Below, piece by piece: positions 8,495-16,511 of a stretch of 43,861 bases of DNA (position 1 is the stretch's first letter; each line of letters opens with the position of its first letter). The translations under genes were made by a program, and so were the position numbers. The stretch is from an uncultured Oscillospiraceae bacterium (lineage in GTDB: Bacteria; Bacillota; Clostridia; Oscillospirales; Oscillospiraceae): the NCBI GenBank assembly GCA_934573935.1, contig CAKTMO010000014.1, forward strand, positions 1-43,861, in the 5' to 3' direction. The notes beneath the pieces are model-generated. The model was not told the DNA's origin. It did not search any database and saw only the letters and a list, made by a program, of their open reading frames with translations.

Positions 8495-9586
8495 ATGAAT
8501 ACCACCCAGAGATTCTTTGCGATGCTGCTGGCGCTCGCGCTCTGCCTGAGCCTTGCCGCCTGCGGCGGCTCCGGCGATGTGGCCGGGGACGACTGGCGCG
8601 TAAGCGGCGTGGTCGCGGGCAGCGGTGTCATCACCCATGACGGCGAGAGCGTGGATGTGCTGGTCACGGTGAGTGAGAGCAGCGCCGCGTTCTACCGGGA
8701 TCTTCCCGAGCAGGTACTGTTTGACAGCGTGCTGTTTCCCATGAACATTCCCGATGCGGAGCAGGCGTTCAACGCCATTTCCTTCAACGATATCGACGGC
8801 GACGGCGAGAGCGACGTGCTGGTGAGCTTCATCCACGAAAACGGCGACGCGACGGAGCTGGTCTGGATCTGGGATCCCGTGGAGCGCTATGTGTTCCGGG
8901 AGGATCTCTCCACCGTCACGGTCAGCGGCGGCTCCTTTTTCCCGGCGGAGGGCTTTCAGTCCAGCGAACCCTACTTCACGCGGAACGGTCTGGAGATCAA
9001 CGCCGCCGCGGAGCTGGGGACGTTTCTGCTTGAGAACGGCGTTTGCAGCTACTCCGGCTTTGGCGACGGCTACAACACCGGCGACTGCTGCTGGGAGATC
9101 ACGAAGAACTACGACCAGACCCACGATGGCATCCGCGAGCTGCAATTTGACGCCATCTGCTATATTCCCGACAGCTCCATTCCCTACTTTGACCAGCAGT
9201 ACATGACCGTCACCGACAGCGAACTCTATGATTTCTACACCGGTATGTGGCTCACCTCGGCAACGGCCTACGGCAACAGCCAGCGCGGCGATAACTATTA
9301 TCTCCACACCGTCAGCTGGCAGGGGAAAAGCTATCTCATCGAGTTTGCCTATTCCACCGCCTGGCAGTACGATGTGGGCGACTGGGCGCAGGTGCTGACC
9401 AAGAGCTATGTCGTCTATCTCCCGGAGGATTACGACGGCCTGATCTTTGCCGCCGAGGCGCAGCCGGATAATTATAAGGACAGCGCCAAGCGTATGCAGC
9501 TCAGCAGCATCGCGCCCGAGGCGGACGTTCTGAATATCGACACGCTGGATCCGTACAGCAGCCTCTACTTCAGCCTTTGCTGCTAA
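8495..9586 (+). CDS. Putative lipoprotein, unknown function
   Basis: This is a 363-residue lipoprotein whose signal peptide ends LAAC with lipidated Cys23. The signal peptide (LALCLSLAACGG) is nearly identical to that of the first lipoprotein, although the mature parts differ. The segment NDIDGDGESDVLVSF has the look of an FG-GAP/dockerin-like Asp-rich calcium loop (DxDGDG). It is followed by WIWDP, which is common in secreted VCBS/FG-GAP-like repeats of Clostridia. The rest is Tyr/Asp-rich and beta-predicted. AAAGGGGAAG precedes the ATG. The gene lies 21 nt after paralogue 2 and 12 nt before the DUF3137 gene, so co-transcription is likely. Confidence 0.78.
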   Translation: MNTTQRFFAMLLALALCLSLAACGGSGDVAGDDWRVSGVVAGSGVITHDGESVDVLVTVSESSAAFYRDLPEQVLFDSVLFPMNIPDAEQAFNAISFNDIDGDGESDVLVSFIHENGDATELVWIWDPVERYVFREDLSTVTVSGGSFFPAEGFQSSEPYFTRNGLEINAAAELGTFLLENGVCSYSGFGDGYNTGDCCWEITKNYDQTHDGIRELQFDAICYIPDSSIPYFDQQYMTVTDSELYDFYTGMWLTSATAYGNSQRGDNYYLHTVSWQGKSYLIEFAYSTAWQYDVGDWAQVLTKSYVVYLPEDYDGLIFAAEAQPDNYKDSAKRMQLSSIAPEADVLNIDTLDPYSSLYFSLCC

Positions 9587-9598
9587 GGAGGGACGGCT

Positions 9599-10564
9599 AT
9601 GCGAAAGAAGCGCAATGACTTTGACGCGGTGGGCGTTGAGCGGATGACGGACGCGGAGCTATCAAAGAAGCTGGGAAGCTATCAGAGAACGGAGGACATC
9701 AGCATATCGCTGGGCGTTATTCTGGTGATCGCCGCGTGTATCACAATGTTTATACGGCGTGACCCCCTTCTGGTCTGCGCGTTGGCGTTCCCCGGTGTGG
9801 CGCTGTTCCTGCTGGTGGCTAAGCCCGCCCAGAAGAAGAAAAAGGCTCTGATGCAGCAGCAGTTGGGCAGCTTCTTCCGCACAGAGCTGACGAAGGCCTT
9901 CGGCCCGGAGCCGGAGCCGGCCACGCTGCTCATCGACTGGGGGTACCTGGCGGCGGCAAAGCTGTCGGCGGTAGCCTTTACGGAGTGTAGCGTGACGGAC
10001 TTCCACGAAGGTGAGCGCAAAGGGATGCGGTTCTCCGCGGCCAATGTAGAGCTGTGCCGCACCGTGGAGGAAAAGTCCGGCCCCGACAACGACAACTGGA
10101 TGACCCGGACCGAGACGCTGTTCCGCGGCATCGTGGTCCGGTGCAAGGACATCTGCGATCCGGCGCTGGACATCACACTGAACGATATGTTCCAGGAGCG
10201 GAAGAAGGACGACATCACCGACCCCGCCGCCTTCCGGAAGCACTTTGCCGCTCACACGGCGAGCGGGCAGGAGGTGGACGATCAGGTCACGCCGCAGCTC
10301 CGTGAGCTGGTAAAGAAACTGGAAACTACTTCCCGCACCTCCAAGCTGTGCGGTCTTATCCTCCGTGACGGCGATCTGGCGCTGGCGCTGAACACCCAGT
10401 ATGTGTTTGCGAGCGTTCCGGAGCGGCTGGATCTGCGGGACATCGACGGCATCCGCAAGTGGTTCACCGCCTCGCTGACCGGTATGGGCAATCTGCTGGA
10501 TCTGATAACGGAAAGCCCCGCTCTGACCGGCACGGGACTGAGAAAGGAAGGAAAACTATTATGA
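9599..10564 (+). CDS. DUF3137 family membrane protein (first copy)
   Basis: This 321-residue protein has a cytoplasmic N-terminal helix and two close transmembrane segments at about 38-52 and 57-74 (ISLGVILVIAACITMF; LVCALAFPGVALFLLVA). A large soluble domain follows, with the DUF3137 pattern around VAFTECSVTDFHEGERKGM, FRGIVVRCKD and LALALNTQYVF. DUF3137 proteins commonly neighbour LemA, as here; their biochemical role is not known. The stop codon overlaps the lemA ATG (ATGA, 10561-10564), indicating translational coupling. The ribosome site is AAGGAGGG. A second, more diverged DUF3137 gene follows lemA. Confidence 0.8.
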   Translation: MRKKRNDFDAVGVERMTDAELSKKLGSYQRTEDISISLGVILVIAACITMFIRRDPLLVCALAFPGVALFLLVAKPAQKKKKALMQQQLGSFFRTELTKAFGPEPEPATLLIDWGYLAAAKLSAVAFTECSVTDFHEGERKGMRFSAANVELCRTVEEKSGPDNDNWMTRTETLFRGIVVRCKDICDPALDITLNDMFQERKKDDITDPAAFRKHFAAHTASGQEVDDQVTPQLRELVKKLETTSRTSKLCGLILRDGDLALALNTQYVFASVPERLDLRDIDGIRKWFTASLTGMGNLLDLITESPALTGTGLRKEGKLL

Positions 10565-11085
10565 TCATCATTCTGATCGTTCTTGTGCTGATTGCCTTTT
10601 GGTGCATCAGCACCACCAACGGCTTCAAGAAAAAGGAGATCCGAGTGCAGGAGGGACTCTCCGGCGTGGAGGTGGCGCTGAGCAAGCGCTACGATATGCT
10701 CACCAAAATGCTCGACACCGCCAAGGGCTACATGGCGCATGAGACCGGACTTTTTGAAAAGGTCATCGCGCTGCGCCGCGGCATGAGCGTTGCGGAGCTG
10801 AACGACGCCCAGCAGCAGATGGACGCCCTGAGCGGCAGGCTCTTCGCCGTGGCGGAGGGTTATCCCGAGCTTCGCTCGAGCGAGGTGTTCGTTGAGCTCC
10901 AGCGCGCCATCCGTGACGCCGAGGAGCATCTACAGGCGGCGCGGCGGCTGTATAACACCAGCGTGACCGCCTATAACACGGCGATCGCCATGTTCCCGGC
11001 AAGGCTGCTGGCCGGTGGGCGGCAGCCGAAGGGATTCTTTGCCGCGGAGGAGCATAAGCGTGAAGATGTGAAAATGACGTTCTGA
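10561..11085 (+). CDS. lemA: LemA family protein
   Basis: LemA family, 174 residues. It has one N-terminal transmembrane helix (IIILIVLVLIAFWCI) with a very short outside end. The conserved four-helix LemA domain follows: NGFKKKEIRVQEGLSGVEVAL, RYDMLTKMLDTAKGY, then YPELRSSEVFVELQRAI and the NTSVTAYNTAIAMFPARLLA tail. The exact role of LemA is unsettled; in Clostridia and other bacteria it is linked to envelope and stress functions and to DUF3137 or TPM-domain partners. The ATG at 10561 overlaps the previous stop codon and AAAGGAAGG lies upstream. A more upstream in-frame Met (10459) lies inside the preceding gene and is rejected. Confidence 0.93.
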   Translation: MIIILIVLVLIAFWCISTTNGFKKKEIRVQEGLSGVEVALSKRYDMLTKMLDTAKGYMAHETGLFEKVIALRRGMSVAELNDAQQQMDALSGRLFAVAEGYPELRSSEVFVELQRAIRDAEEHLQAARRLYNTSVTAYNTAIAMFPARLLAGGRQPKGFFAAEEHKREDVKMTF

Positions 11086-11102
11086 GAAAGAGAGGGACTA
11101 TT

Positions 11103-12017
11103 ATGGAGGAAAAGCAGAATATGAGCAATGAACAGCTGGAGGCTGCGCTGATCAGCCAGCGCAGCTCGATCACGCTCTTTAAGATCCTGACCTACGGCTT
11201 CGCCGTAGCGGCAATGGCGCTCTTTGCCTTTGGCCTTATTCCGCTCGCCATTCCCGTGCTGGTGCTTACGTTTGTATTCGGCTACCAGATGAGCAAGCGC
11301 ACCCAGACGGTCAAGAAGCTGCTGAGCGAAAACATCGTCAGCGGCGTGCTGAACGAGGTGTTTGAGAATGTGGAGTACAACGCCTTCGGGTGCATCCCCA
11401 GCGCGCAGGTGAAGGACGCGGGCATGGTATTCCCCTTCGAGTATGACAGCGTCCGCGGCAGCGACTATATCAAGGGCGTCTATAAGGGCCTGAACGTGGA
11501 GCTGAGCGACGTGGAGCTTTACCATGTGGTGTCGCATTACGATGAGGAGATGCAGCAGTGGAAGGACGATGAGCAGAAGGTCTTTATGGGGCAGTGGCTC
11601 ATATGCGACTTCGGCAAGCAGCTCTCCGGCGAGGTGCATCTGTCCGCAAACGCAAAGGCGCTGCGCAGACAGCGTAAGAACGACAGCGTGGAGATGGAGA
11701 ACACGGCCTTCAACGACCGCTTCCTCGTCACCACACAGGATGCGCAGGAGGCGTACTACCTTCTCACCCCGCACATGATGGAGTACATCCTCAGCGCGGC
11801 GGGCAAGGCCGGCGGCGAGGTCTACATGGCGTTCCTGCGCGGCGGCAGACTGCACATTGCCGTCAAGACCGACCGCGACTTTTTCGAGTTCGGCAGGAGC
11901 GAGGCGAACGTGGAACACCTGCGGCAGAAGTTTCTCGGCGAGCTGCACTGGTTCACGGATATCATCGACGCGCTGCGCCTGGAAAGCTCGCTTTACAAGA
12001 AGGAGACGAACGCATGA
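11103..12017 (+). CDS. DUF3137 family membrane protein (second copy)
   Basis: This 304-residue protein has two hydrophobic helices at about 24-60 (LFKILTYGFAVAAMALFAF; IPLAIPVLVLTFVFGYQM). The soluble DUF3137 domain follows, with NAFGCIPSAQVKDAGM, ELSDVELYHVVSH, FMGQWLICDFGKQL and ENTAFNDRFLVTTQDAQEAYYLLTP. The last two motifs are classic for the family. It flanks lemA on the other side from the first copy, giving a DUF3137-LemA-DUF3137 arrangement. Its stop overlaps the next start (ATGA, 12014-12017). The ribosome site is AGAGAGGGAC. Confidence 0.82.
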   Translation: MEEKQNMSNEQLEAALISQRSSITLFKILTYGFAVAAMALFAFGLIPLAIPVLVLTFVFGYQMSKRTQTVKKLLSENIVSGVLNEVFENVEYNAFGCIPSAQVKDAGMVFPFEYDSVRGSDYIKGVYKGLNVELSDVELYHVVSHYDEEMQQWKDDEQKVFMGQWLICDFGKQLSGEVHLSANAKALRRQRKNDSVEMENTAFNDRFLVTTQDAQEAYYLLTPHMMEYILSAAGKAGGEVYMAFLRGGRLHIAVKTDRDFFEFGRSEANVEHLRQKFLGELHWFTDIIDALRLESSLYKKETNA

Positions 12018-12211
12018 GGCTTTGGGTTGCAATCGTGCTGCTGGTGCTGGCTGTGGCAGGGATCGTCCTTTCCGCGCGCGGCCTGCGGCAGAGAAGGGCG
12101 CTGCGCACAGCCTGCGTCGTGCTGCTTTCACTGGCCGCGCTGGCCTGCGCTGTCTACATCGGACTGACGCTTCTGTTTGTGGATGCGGTGCAGAATCAGC
12201 CGCCTGTATGA
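12014..12211 (+). CDS. Small two-helix membrane protein
   Basis: This is a 65-residue protein with two hydrophobic helices (WVAIVLLVLAVAGIVLSA at about 4-21 and VVLLSLAALACAVYIGLTLL at about 35-54) joined by a basic Arg-rich loop, so the loop is probably cytoplasmic. It is translationally coupled to the DUF3137 gene by a 4-nt ATGA overlap, which strongly supports it as a real gene. No family is recognised. It is the last gene of the run that starts at 6596 and may assist the LemA/DUF3137 proteins in the membrane. Confidence 0.7.
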   Translation: MRLWVAIVLLVLAVAGIVLSARGLRQRRALRTACVVLLSLAALACAVYIGLTLLFVDAVQNQPPV

Positions 12212-12374
12212 TCTTTTCGAGCTGAACATCAGCCCCATTGTTCTGACGGGATACTGCGCCTCCAACGGGGGCGCGGTAAGCCACCAGGCCGCCATCAAGG
12301 CGCTGGAGCAGATGATCGGTCTTCCGCAGCTCTGCGGCGGAGACATTTCAGCGCATTTCGGTAAAAGGACTTGA
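12207..12374 (+). pseudogene. Possible 3' remnant of a decayed gene
   Basis: Between the small membrane protein and the next promoter, one plus-strand frame runs to a TGA at 12372-12374. It has coding-like, GC-rich third positions and a well-formed peptide (LNISPIVLTGYCASNGGA, then IKALEQMIGLP). It has no start codon, ribosome site or N-terminal domain of its own. I do not recognise the family. Chance openness in GC-rich DNA is possible, so the call is weak. Its end overlaps the -35 box of the next promoter. Confidence 0.25.
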
Positions 12375-12399
12375 TATTATCTCTTAATATTGTTATACT
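12371..12399 (+). promoter_or_regulatory. Strong promoter of the zinc-ribbon membrane protein gene
   Basis: -35 TTGATA (12371-12376), a 17-nt spacer, -10 TATACT (12394-12399). The predicted start near 12406 lies about 190 nt upstream of the main start codon, leaving a long leader. Confidence 0.75.
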
Positions 12400-12483
12400 G
12401 ATTCCAGAAGGACAGGATGCTGTGCTTTACAACGCTGCAATGTCTGCCGATACGCCCTGAAGGCGGTGTGTTCCTGCGGCGCG

Positions 12484-12515
12484 TGCGTTTTAAACGCAGC
12501 ATTTTGTTTTTTGCA
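12484..12515 (+). terminator. Candidate attenuator hairpin in the leader
   Basis: TGCGTTT...AAACGCA (12484-12498) forms a short stem followed by GCATTTTGTTTTTTG. It lies inside the leader between the promoter at 12371 and the leader ORF at 12552. The stem is short (about 5-6 bp with a usable loop), so the termination strength is uncertain. Confidence 0.4.
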
Positions 12516-12551
12516 TTGGAAACCACTATTTTGGGATGGAGGAAATCGCTT

Positions 12552-12596
12552 ATGAAACCAATCACCGCACTTTTCCTCGCAGGGAGGGACTATTGA
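12552..12596 (+). CDS. 14-codon leader peptide, coupled to the downstream gene
   Basis: A short ORF, MKPITALFLAGRDY, has a good ribosome site (GGAGG at 12538-12542, 9-nt spacing). Its TGA (12594-12596) overlaps the ATG of the next gene as TGATG. The main gene's ribosome site (GGGAGGG) lies inside this ORF, so translation of the leader would be expected to affect access to it. Coupling is inferred from the layout. Whether the peptide has any function of its own is unknown. Confidence 0.5.
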   Translation: MKPITALFLAGRDY

Positions 12597-13387
12597 TGAA
12601 CCAGAACAATAAGCTGACCGCGAAAACTGCAATCTCCGCACTTTTTGTGCTGATCATTGCGATCTGTCTGCTGTTCCCCGCATGGATCGGCCTTAACTTC
12701 TACTATGCAGACAGTGCAAGCCTGTGGCAGATTGGTCGCCTGTCGGGCAATCTTGCCGATCTTGCCTATGAGTTCGATCTGTCCGGCTTCGGCGTGTTCC
12801 TGCTGCGCTTTATCCCGGTTCTGATCTATGCGCTGCTGGCGTTCTCCTTCTACGGGCTTTTTGTTACCGGCCGCAGCATCTTCGCCTCCTACAAGGGCGC
12901 TTCCAAGATCAACACGCTCGGCTTCATTGCGGCCGGTGCGCTTGCTCTGCTGGTCGTCCTGTTCGTTGCCATCGCCAACGCCGTCGTCAACGCGAAGACG
13001 GATGGCTGGGTCACAGATCTGCTCAAGCTTCAGGCCGCGCCTGTCCTCATCCTCATTCTGAGCGTTGCGGGCATCATCGTCTGCAAGAAGGTTCCCGACG
13101 CGGCGTTTGCTTCGCTGGATCGGAGCGTGCAGAGCGTTGGCGCATCCGTGACCAACGCCGCCGACACCCTGCGCAGCAGGAGCGCCGCCGTGCAGCGCAC
13201 CTGCCCGTCCTGCGGCACGGTGTGCAGCGACCGCAACGCAGCCTTCTGCCCCTCCTGCGGCGCGAAGCTGCCGACCACTCCCAAGTGCAGCGGCTGCGGA
13301 AAAGAGCTGCAGCCCGGCTCAAAGTTCTGCCCCTACTGCGGAACACCGGCAGAGGCTGCGCCCGCGCAGGAAACTACCAATCTTTAA
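12596..13387 (+). CDS. Four-helix membrane protein with C-terminal double zinc ribbon
   Basis: This 263-residue protein has four transmembrane helices at about 11-32, 69-90, 105-130 and 144-162. The C-terminal cytoplasmic tail carries CPSCGTVC...CPSCGAKL and CSGCGKEL...CPYCGTP, that is, four CxxC knuckles forming two zinc ribbons. Zinc-ribbon (DZANK/zinc_ribbon_2) tails of this type are common in Firmicute membrane proteins of unknown function. The ATG at 12596 follows GGGAGGG; an upstream in-frame Met at 12536 lies in the leader and is rejected. The gene ends just before a bidirectional terminator and is monocistronic apart from the leader ORF. Confidence 0.8.
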   Translation: MNQNNKLTAKTAISALFVLIIAICLLFPAWIGLNFYYADSASLWQIGRLSGNLADLAYEFDLSGFGVFLLRFIPVLIYALLAFSFYGLFVTGRSIFASYKGASKINTLGFIAAGALALLVVLFVAIANAVVNAKTDGWVTDLLKLQAAPVLILILSVAGIIVCKKVPDAAFASLDRSVQSVGASVTNAADTLRSRSAAVQRTCPSCGTVCSDRNAAFCPSCGAKLPTTPKCSGCGKELQPGSKFCPYCGTPAEAAPAQETTNL

Positions 13388-13395
13388 TCACCGGC

Positions 13396-13439
13396 AAAAA
13401 AACAGGAGAGCCGCCTTCGGGCAGCTCTCCTGTTTTTTT
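13396..13439. terminator. Bidirectional terminator
   Basis: AAAAAAACAGGAGAGC and GCTCTCCTGTTTTTTT form a long stem around a CGCCTTCGGGCA loop. A- and T-runs on both sides let it serve the plus-strand zinc-ribbon gene and the converging minus-strand MATE gene. Confidence 0.92.
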
Positions 13440-13459
13440 GCAAAACTTCCCATCCTGCG

Positions 13460-14836
13460 TCAATCTTCCGCGCGGCGTCCCTCCCGCGCTTCCGGCAAAG
13501 CGGCGCGGCGGCAGCGGCGCAGGAACAGAAGAGACAGCGCAAGGCACAGCGTTTCAGAAATAATGGGCGTATTCCACAGCGCGTCGCCGCCGAAGAGCGC
13601 GGCAAGCGCCAGCAGCACGACGCTTTGCAGCGCAAGCCCGCGCCCAACGGATATACACAGCGCGGGAACAGGCCGCTCAACCGCGGTCAGATAGCCGCCG
13701 GCAACAACGTTGAAGCCGAGGATCAGGTAGGAAACGCTGTACCGCCGGAACGCCCCAACGGAATATTCCACAAGCGCATCGCCGGCATGGGAGAGGTACG
13801 CGCGCACAAGCTGCGGCGCAAAAAGGAACAATCCTGCGAACAGCACCGGCGCAAGGATGCACACGGTGGTCAGCGCATAGCGCAGCAGCGTTTCGCAGGC
13901 GCGATGCGCCCCCTTGCCGTAATGATAGCTGACGAGCGGCTGCGCGCCCTGCGACACGCCGACCATGAGATTGATGATGATGGTGGTGACGTAGGCGATG
14001 ACCGTGTAGGTGACAACGCCGTCTGTGCCGATGCAGCGAAGGGCCGTGCGGTTGAAGAGGAAGATCATCAGCCCCGTGCATAGCTCCGTCACGCCGTCGG
14101 CAAGACCGATGGGGATCACGCGCGCATACAGGCGCGGATCCAGGCGGAACCTCCGCAGGCGGAAGGTACACTTCCGGCTGAAAAAATGGGCAAAGTAGGA
14201 AAGACAGGTGACGAGCTGGGAAATGCCCGTGGCGACCGCCGCGCCGAACACGCCCATATCCAGCAGAAAGATCGCAACGTAATCCAGCACGCAGTTCGTC
14301 AGGCAGCCTGCTATCACGGTAAAAAGCGCATAGCGCGGGTATCCGTCGGTCTTGACAAGGACCTCGAGATTATAAGACACAAGATAGCAGACGCTGAACG
14401 GCGCAATGCCGAGCAGATACTGCTTCACATAGTCCAGCGTGACCTCGTCCGCACCCAGAAGCCGCGCAAACGGCTCAAGGAACAGCAGCACCAGCGCCGT
14501 TGCAAGCGCGCCGATGACAAGCAGCGTAACGAAATTCTGCGAAAACAGCGTATCCGCCTCCTGCCGCTTCTGCTGGGCAAGGTAAATGGCAATGAGCGTG
14601 GACGAGCCGACAGCGAAAAGGACCGCAACGGAAAAAAGCGCGTTGGTAAACGGAATGGCCAGGTTGACCGCGCTCATGGCATACTCGTTCACGCCGATGG
14701 AGACCATCAGGCCGTCCACCATCGAATAGAGCGAAAACACCAGCTGCGACACCATCGTTGCGGAAGCAAAACGGACAAAGTCATGTTTCAGACTTTTCCC
14801 TGAGAGCAACAAAATAACACATCCTTTTTTCATCAT
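13460..14836 (-). CDS. MATE family efflux transporter
   Basis: This 458-residue polytopic protein has about twelve transmembrane helices in two related halves. The opening segment (KHDFVRFASATMVSQLVFSL, then VDGLMVSIGV) and the second-half segment (VVTYTVIAYVTTIIINLMVG followed by VSQGAQPLVSYHYG) are MATE hallmarks. These carriers export cationic drugs or metabolites using Na+ or H+; the substrate here cannot be read from sequence. Two adjacent ATGs (14836, 14833) have only a weak ribosome site. It converges on the zinc-ribbon gene, shares its terminator, and stands alone. Confidence 0.92.
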   Translation of the reverse strand: MMKKGCVILLLSGKSLKHDFVRFASATMVSQLVFSLYSMVDGLMVSIGVNEYAMSAVNLAIPFTNALFSVAVLFAVGSSTLIAIYLAQQKRQEADTLFSQNFVTLLVIGALATALVLLFLEPFARLLGADEVTLDYVKQYLLGIAPFSVCYLVSYNLEVLVKTDGYPRYALFTVIAGCLTNCVLDYVAIFLLDMGVFGAAVATGISQLVTCLSYFAHFFSRKCTFRLRRFRLDPRLYARVIPIGLADGVTELCTGLMIFLFNRTALRCIGTDGVVTYTVIAYVTTIIINLMVGVSQGAQPLVSYHYGKGAHRACETLLRYALTTVCILAPVLFAGLFLFAPQLVRAYLSHAGDALVEYSVGAFRRYSVSYLILGFNVVAGGYLTAVERPVPALCISVGRGLALQSVVLLALAALFGGDALWNTPIISETLCLALSLLFLRRCRRAALPEAREGRRAED

Positions 14837-14877
14837 TTAAGCTGCGCGAGGGCTGCTCATACCCCCGCGCTGAAAAC

Positions 14878-14907
14878 AGGATATCATATCCCGGCAGCTT
14901 TTGGCAA
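14878..14907 (-). promoter_or_regulatory. Probable MATE promoter with overlapping palindrome
   Basis: Minus strand: -35 TTGCCA (14907-14902), an 18-nt spacer, -10 TATCCT (14883-14878). The perfect palindrome GGATAT-C-ATATCC (14879-14891, plus strand) covers the -10 box, as a repressor site would. Confidence 0.5.
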
Positions 14908-14930
14908 GTGCTTCCGCGCAGAAAGAACGC

Positions 14931-14968
14931 AAAGAGAGGGAGGACGGCAGCTCACCGTCCTCCCTCTT
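14931..14968 (-). terminator. Terminator of the glycosyltransferase gene
   Basis: Arms AAGAGAGGGAGGACGG and CCGTCCTCCCTCTT with a 7-nt loop lie just past the glycosyltransferase stop. The minus-strand U-tract is short (CTCTTTGCGTTCTTT). Confidence 0.65.
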
Positions 14969-14973
14969 CCCTT

Positions 14974-16233
14974 TTACTGCGGGGTGCGCAGCGCCGTACT
15001 CTTGATCTGATCCAGCGTCATTGCACGCTCGTGGCGGATGGGCTTCCACTCCACGCGCATAAACAGCGATGCGATGCAGATGGGCAGATAGGTCAGCATG
15101 AAGAGCGGAAAGGTAAACGCATACAGGAGCTTTTTTCGCTCCGTGCAGTGGATGCTCTTCCATTCTGTAGCCGTGGTGATAGCGCCGAGGATGAAAAGCG
15201 TGAGATAAAGGCTCAGAAGCGTTTGCAGCACGGAGATCCCCAGCGCCGCCATCGAGCCGCCCGAGACAAAGCGCGACACCGCCGCGCCAACGTTCACAAC
15301 CACGCTCGTGCCGGTCAGCACGGCGGCAGGCATAATGTTCATCGCCATATCATAGCAGGAAAAGCTGCCGCGGAAGATCCCGGCGAACAGCGCGCCGCCG
15401 TACCGGCGGAACACTTGAAGGTAGCCCTTTGACCAGCGCAGGCGCTGCCGCCACGACTGGCAGAAGCCGGTGGGCTGCTCATCGTAAAGCACCGCATTGG
15501 CGGCGTATCCGATCTTTACGCCGTGCGCGGCGTTATGGATGGTAAACTCGATATCCTCCGTGAGCAGGAAGAAATTCCAGCCGCCGCATTCGCGCAGGAC
15601 CGCATCGGAGAAGAGGAATCCCGTTCCGGAAACGGCGCAGCTGCTGCCAAGCGCCATGCGCGCGCCGTTGAGATAGCGCGCTTCGCGCAGAAACCAGAGC
15701 GCATAGCCCGCCGAGATCCAGTTATCCCCGTAATTTTTGGAGTTCCGGTAGCAGGTGACAACTTCGTATCCGTCAGAGTAAACGCGGTCGATCTCGCGCA
15801 GGAAATCAGGGTCGAGAACATTGTCTGCGTCCAGCACGACATATGCATCGTATCGTTTGCCCGCAGCGGCGATGCAGTGCAGCAGGTAGTTGAGAACATA
15901 CCCCTTGCCGATATGTACGGCATCCGTGCGTTCAAAGACGACTGCGCCGTGCGCGCGGGCCACGGCTGCGGTATCGTCGGTGCAGTTATCCGCGCCAACA
16001 TAGATATCCACAAGCCCGGCCGGATAGTTCTGCGCGCGGATGCTCTCAAGCAGCGCGCCGATGACCGCGCTTTCGTTGCGCGCCGCGATAAGAACTGCAA
16101 GGCGATGGTACTGCGGCGCGCCGGGTTCTCTGCGCCGGTGCAGCAGCGAAACGGCAACATAGAAAAACTGATAGGAATAGCAGATAAAAAACAGCGCCAT
16201 GATAACGGCGTTGATGGTTTCAACAGTACGCAT
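14974..16233 (-). CDS. Membrane processive glycosyltransferase, family 2
   Basis: A 419-residue GT2 enzyme anchored by an N-terminal helix (INAVIMALFFICYSYQFFYVAV) and C-terminal membrane helices. The GT-A domain shows LIAARNESAVIGALLESI, VLDADNVLDPDF (DxD-type metal site), LTEDIEFTIH (the ED catalytic-base region) and QRLRWSKG (the Q/RxxRW motif of processive enzymes). This order is typical of hyaluronan, cellulose and PNAG synthase relatives that build and export a polysaccharide. No accessory gene (PgaB, BcsB) is next to it, so the product is unknown. The start at 16233 has GGGGAGAGG upstream; an in-frame Met at 16296 lacks one. Confidence 0.88.
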   Translation of the reverse strand: MRTVETINAVIMALFFICYSYQFFYVAVSLLHRRREPGAPQYHRLAVLIAARNESAVIGALLESIRAQNYPAGLVDIYVGADNCTDDTAAVARAHGAVVFERTDAVHIGKGYVLNYLLHCIAAAGKRYDAYVVLDADNVLDPDFLREIDRVYSDGYEVVTCYRNSKNYGDNWISAGYALWFLREARYLNGARMALGSSCAVSGTGFLFSDAVLRECGGWNFFLLTEDIEFTIHNAAHGVKIGYAANAVLYDEQPTGFCQSWRQRLRWSKGYLQVFRRYGGALFAGIFRGSFSCYDMAMNIMPAAVLTGTSVVVNVGAAVSRFVSGGSMAALGISVLQTLLSLYLTLFILGAITTATEWKSIHCTERKKLLYAFTFPLFMLTYLPICIASLFMRVEWKPIRHERAMTLDQIKSTALRTPQ

Positions 16234-16428
16234 GGTTCCTCTCCCCCTGCGGCCGGACGGCCGTCTTCTTCTCTTACTCTTTTGGGAACAAATCAAGCTT
16301 ACCGCCGCTTCCTTACATTTCTGCTGTGAAAATTCTTAACTTTCTTCAAACATTTCCGGCAGAGGAGCGTGTCGCAACCGCCGTCCTGCCGGGAAGACTG
16401 CTGCTCCGGGGCGTCCCGTGCATATGCC

Positions 16429-16462
16429 AAAAGCTCCTGAGGCAGCTGTCTCAGGAGCTTTT
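16429..16462 (-). terminator. Terminator of the GPH symporter gene
   Basis: Perfect 13-bp arms, AAAAGCTCCTGAG and CTCAGGAGCTTTT, with an 8-nt loop lie 50 nt past the symporter stop codon. Confidence 0.85.
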
Positions 16463-16511
16463 GACGTGTATGAACGAGAGAGGTATGAAAAAGCGTTCTG
16501 CCCGAGCCGTC

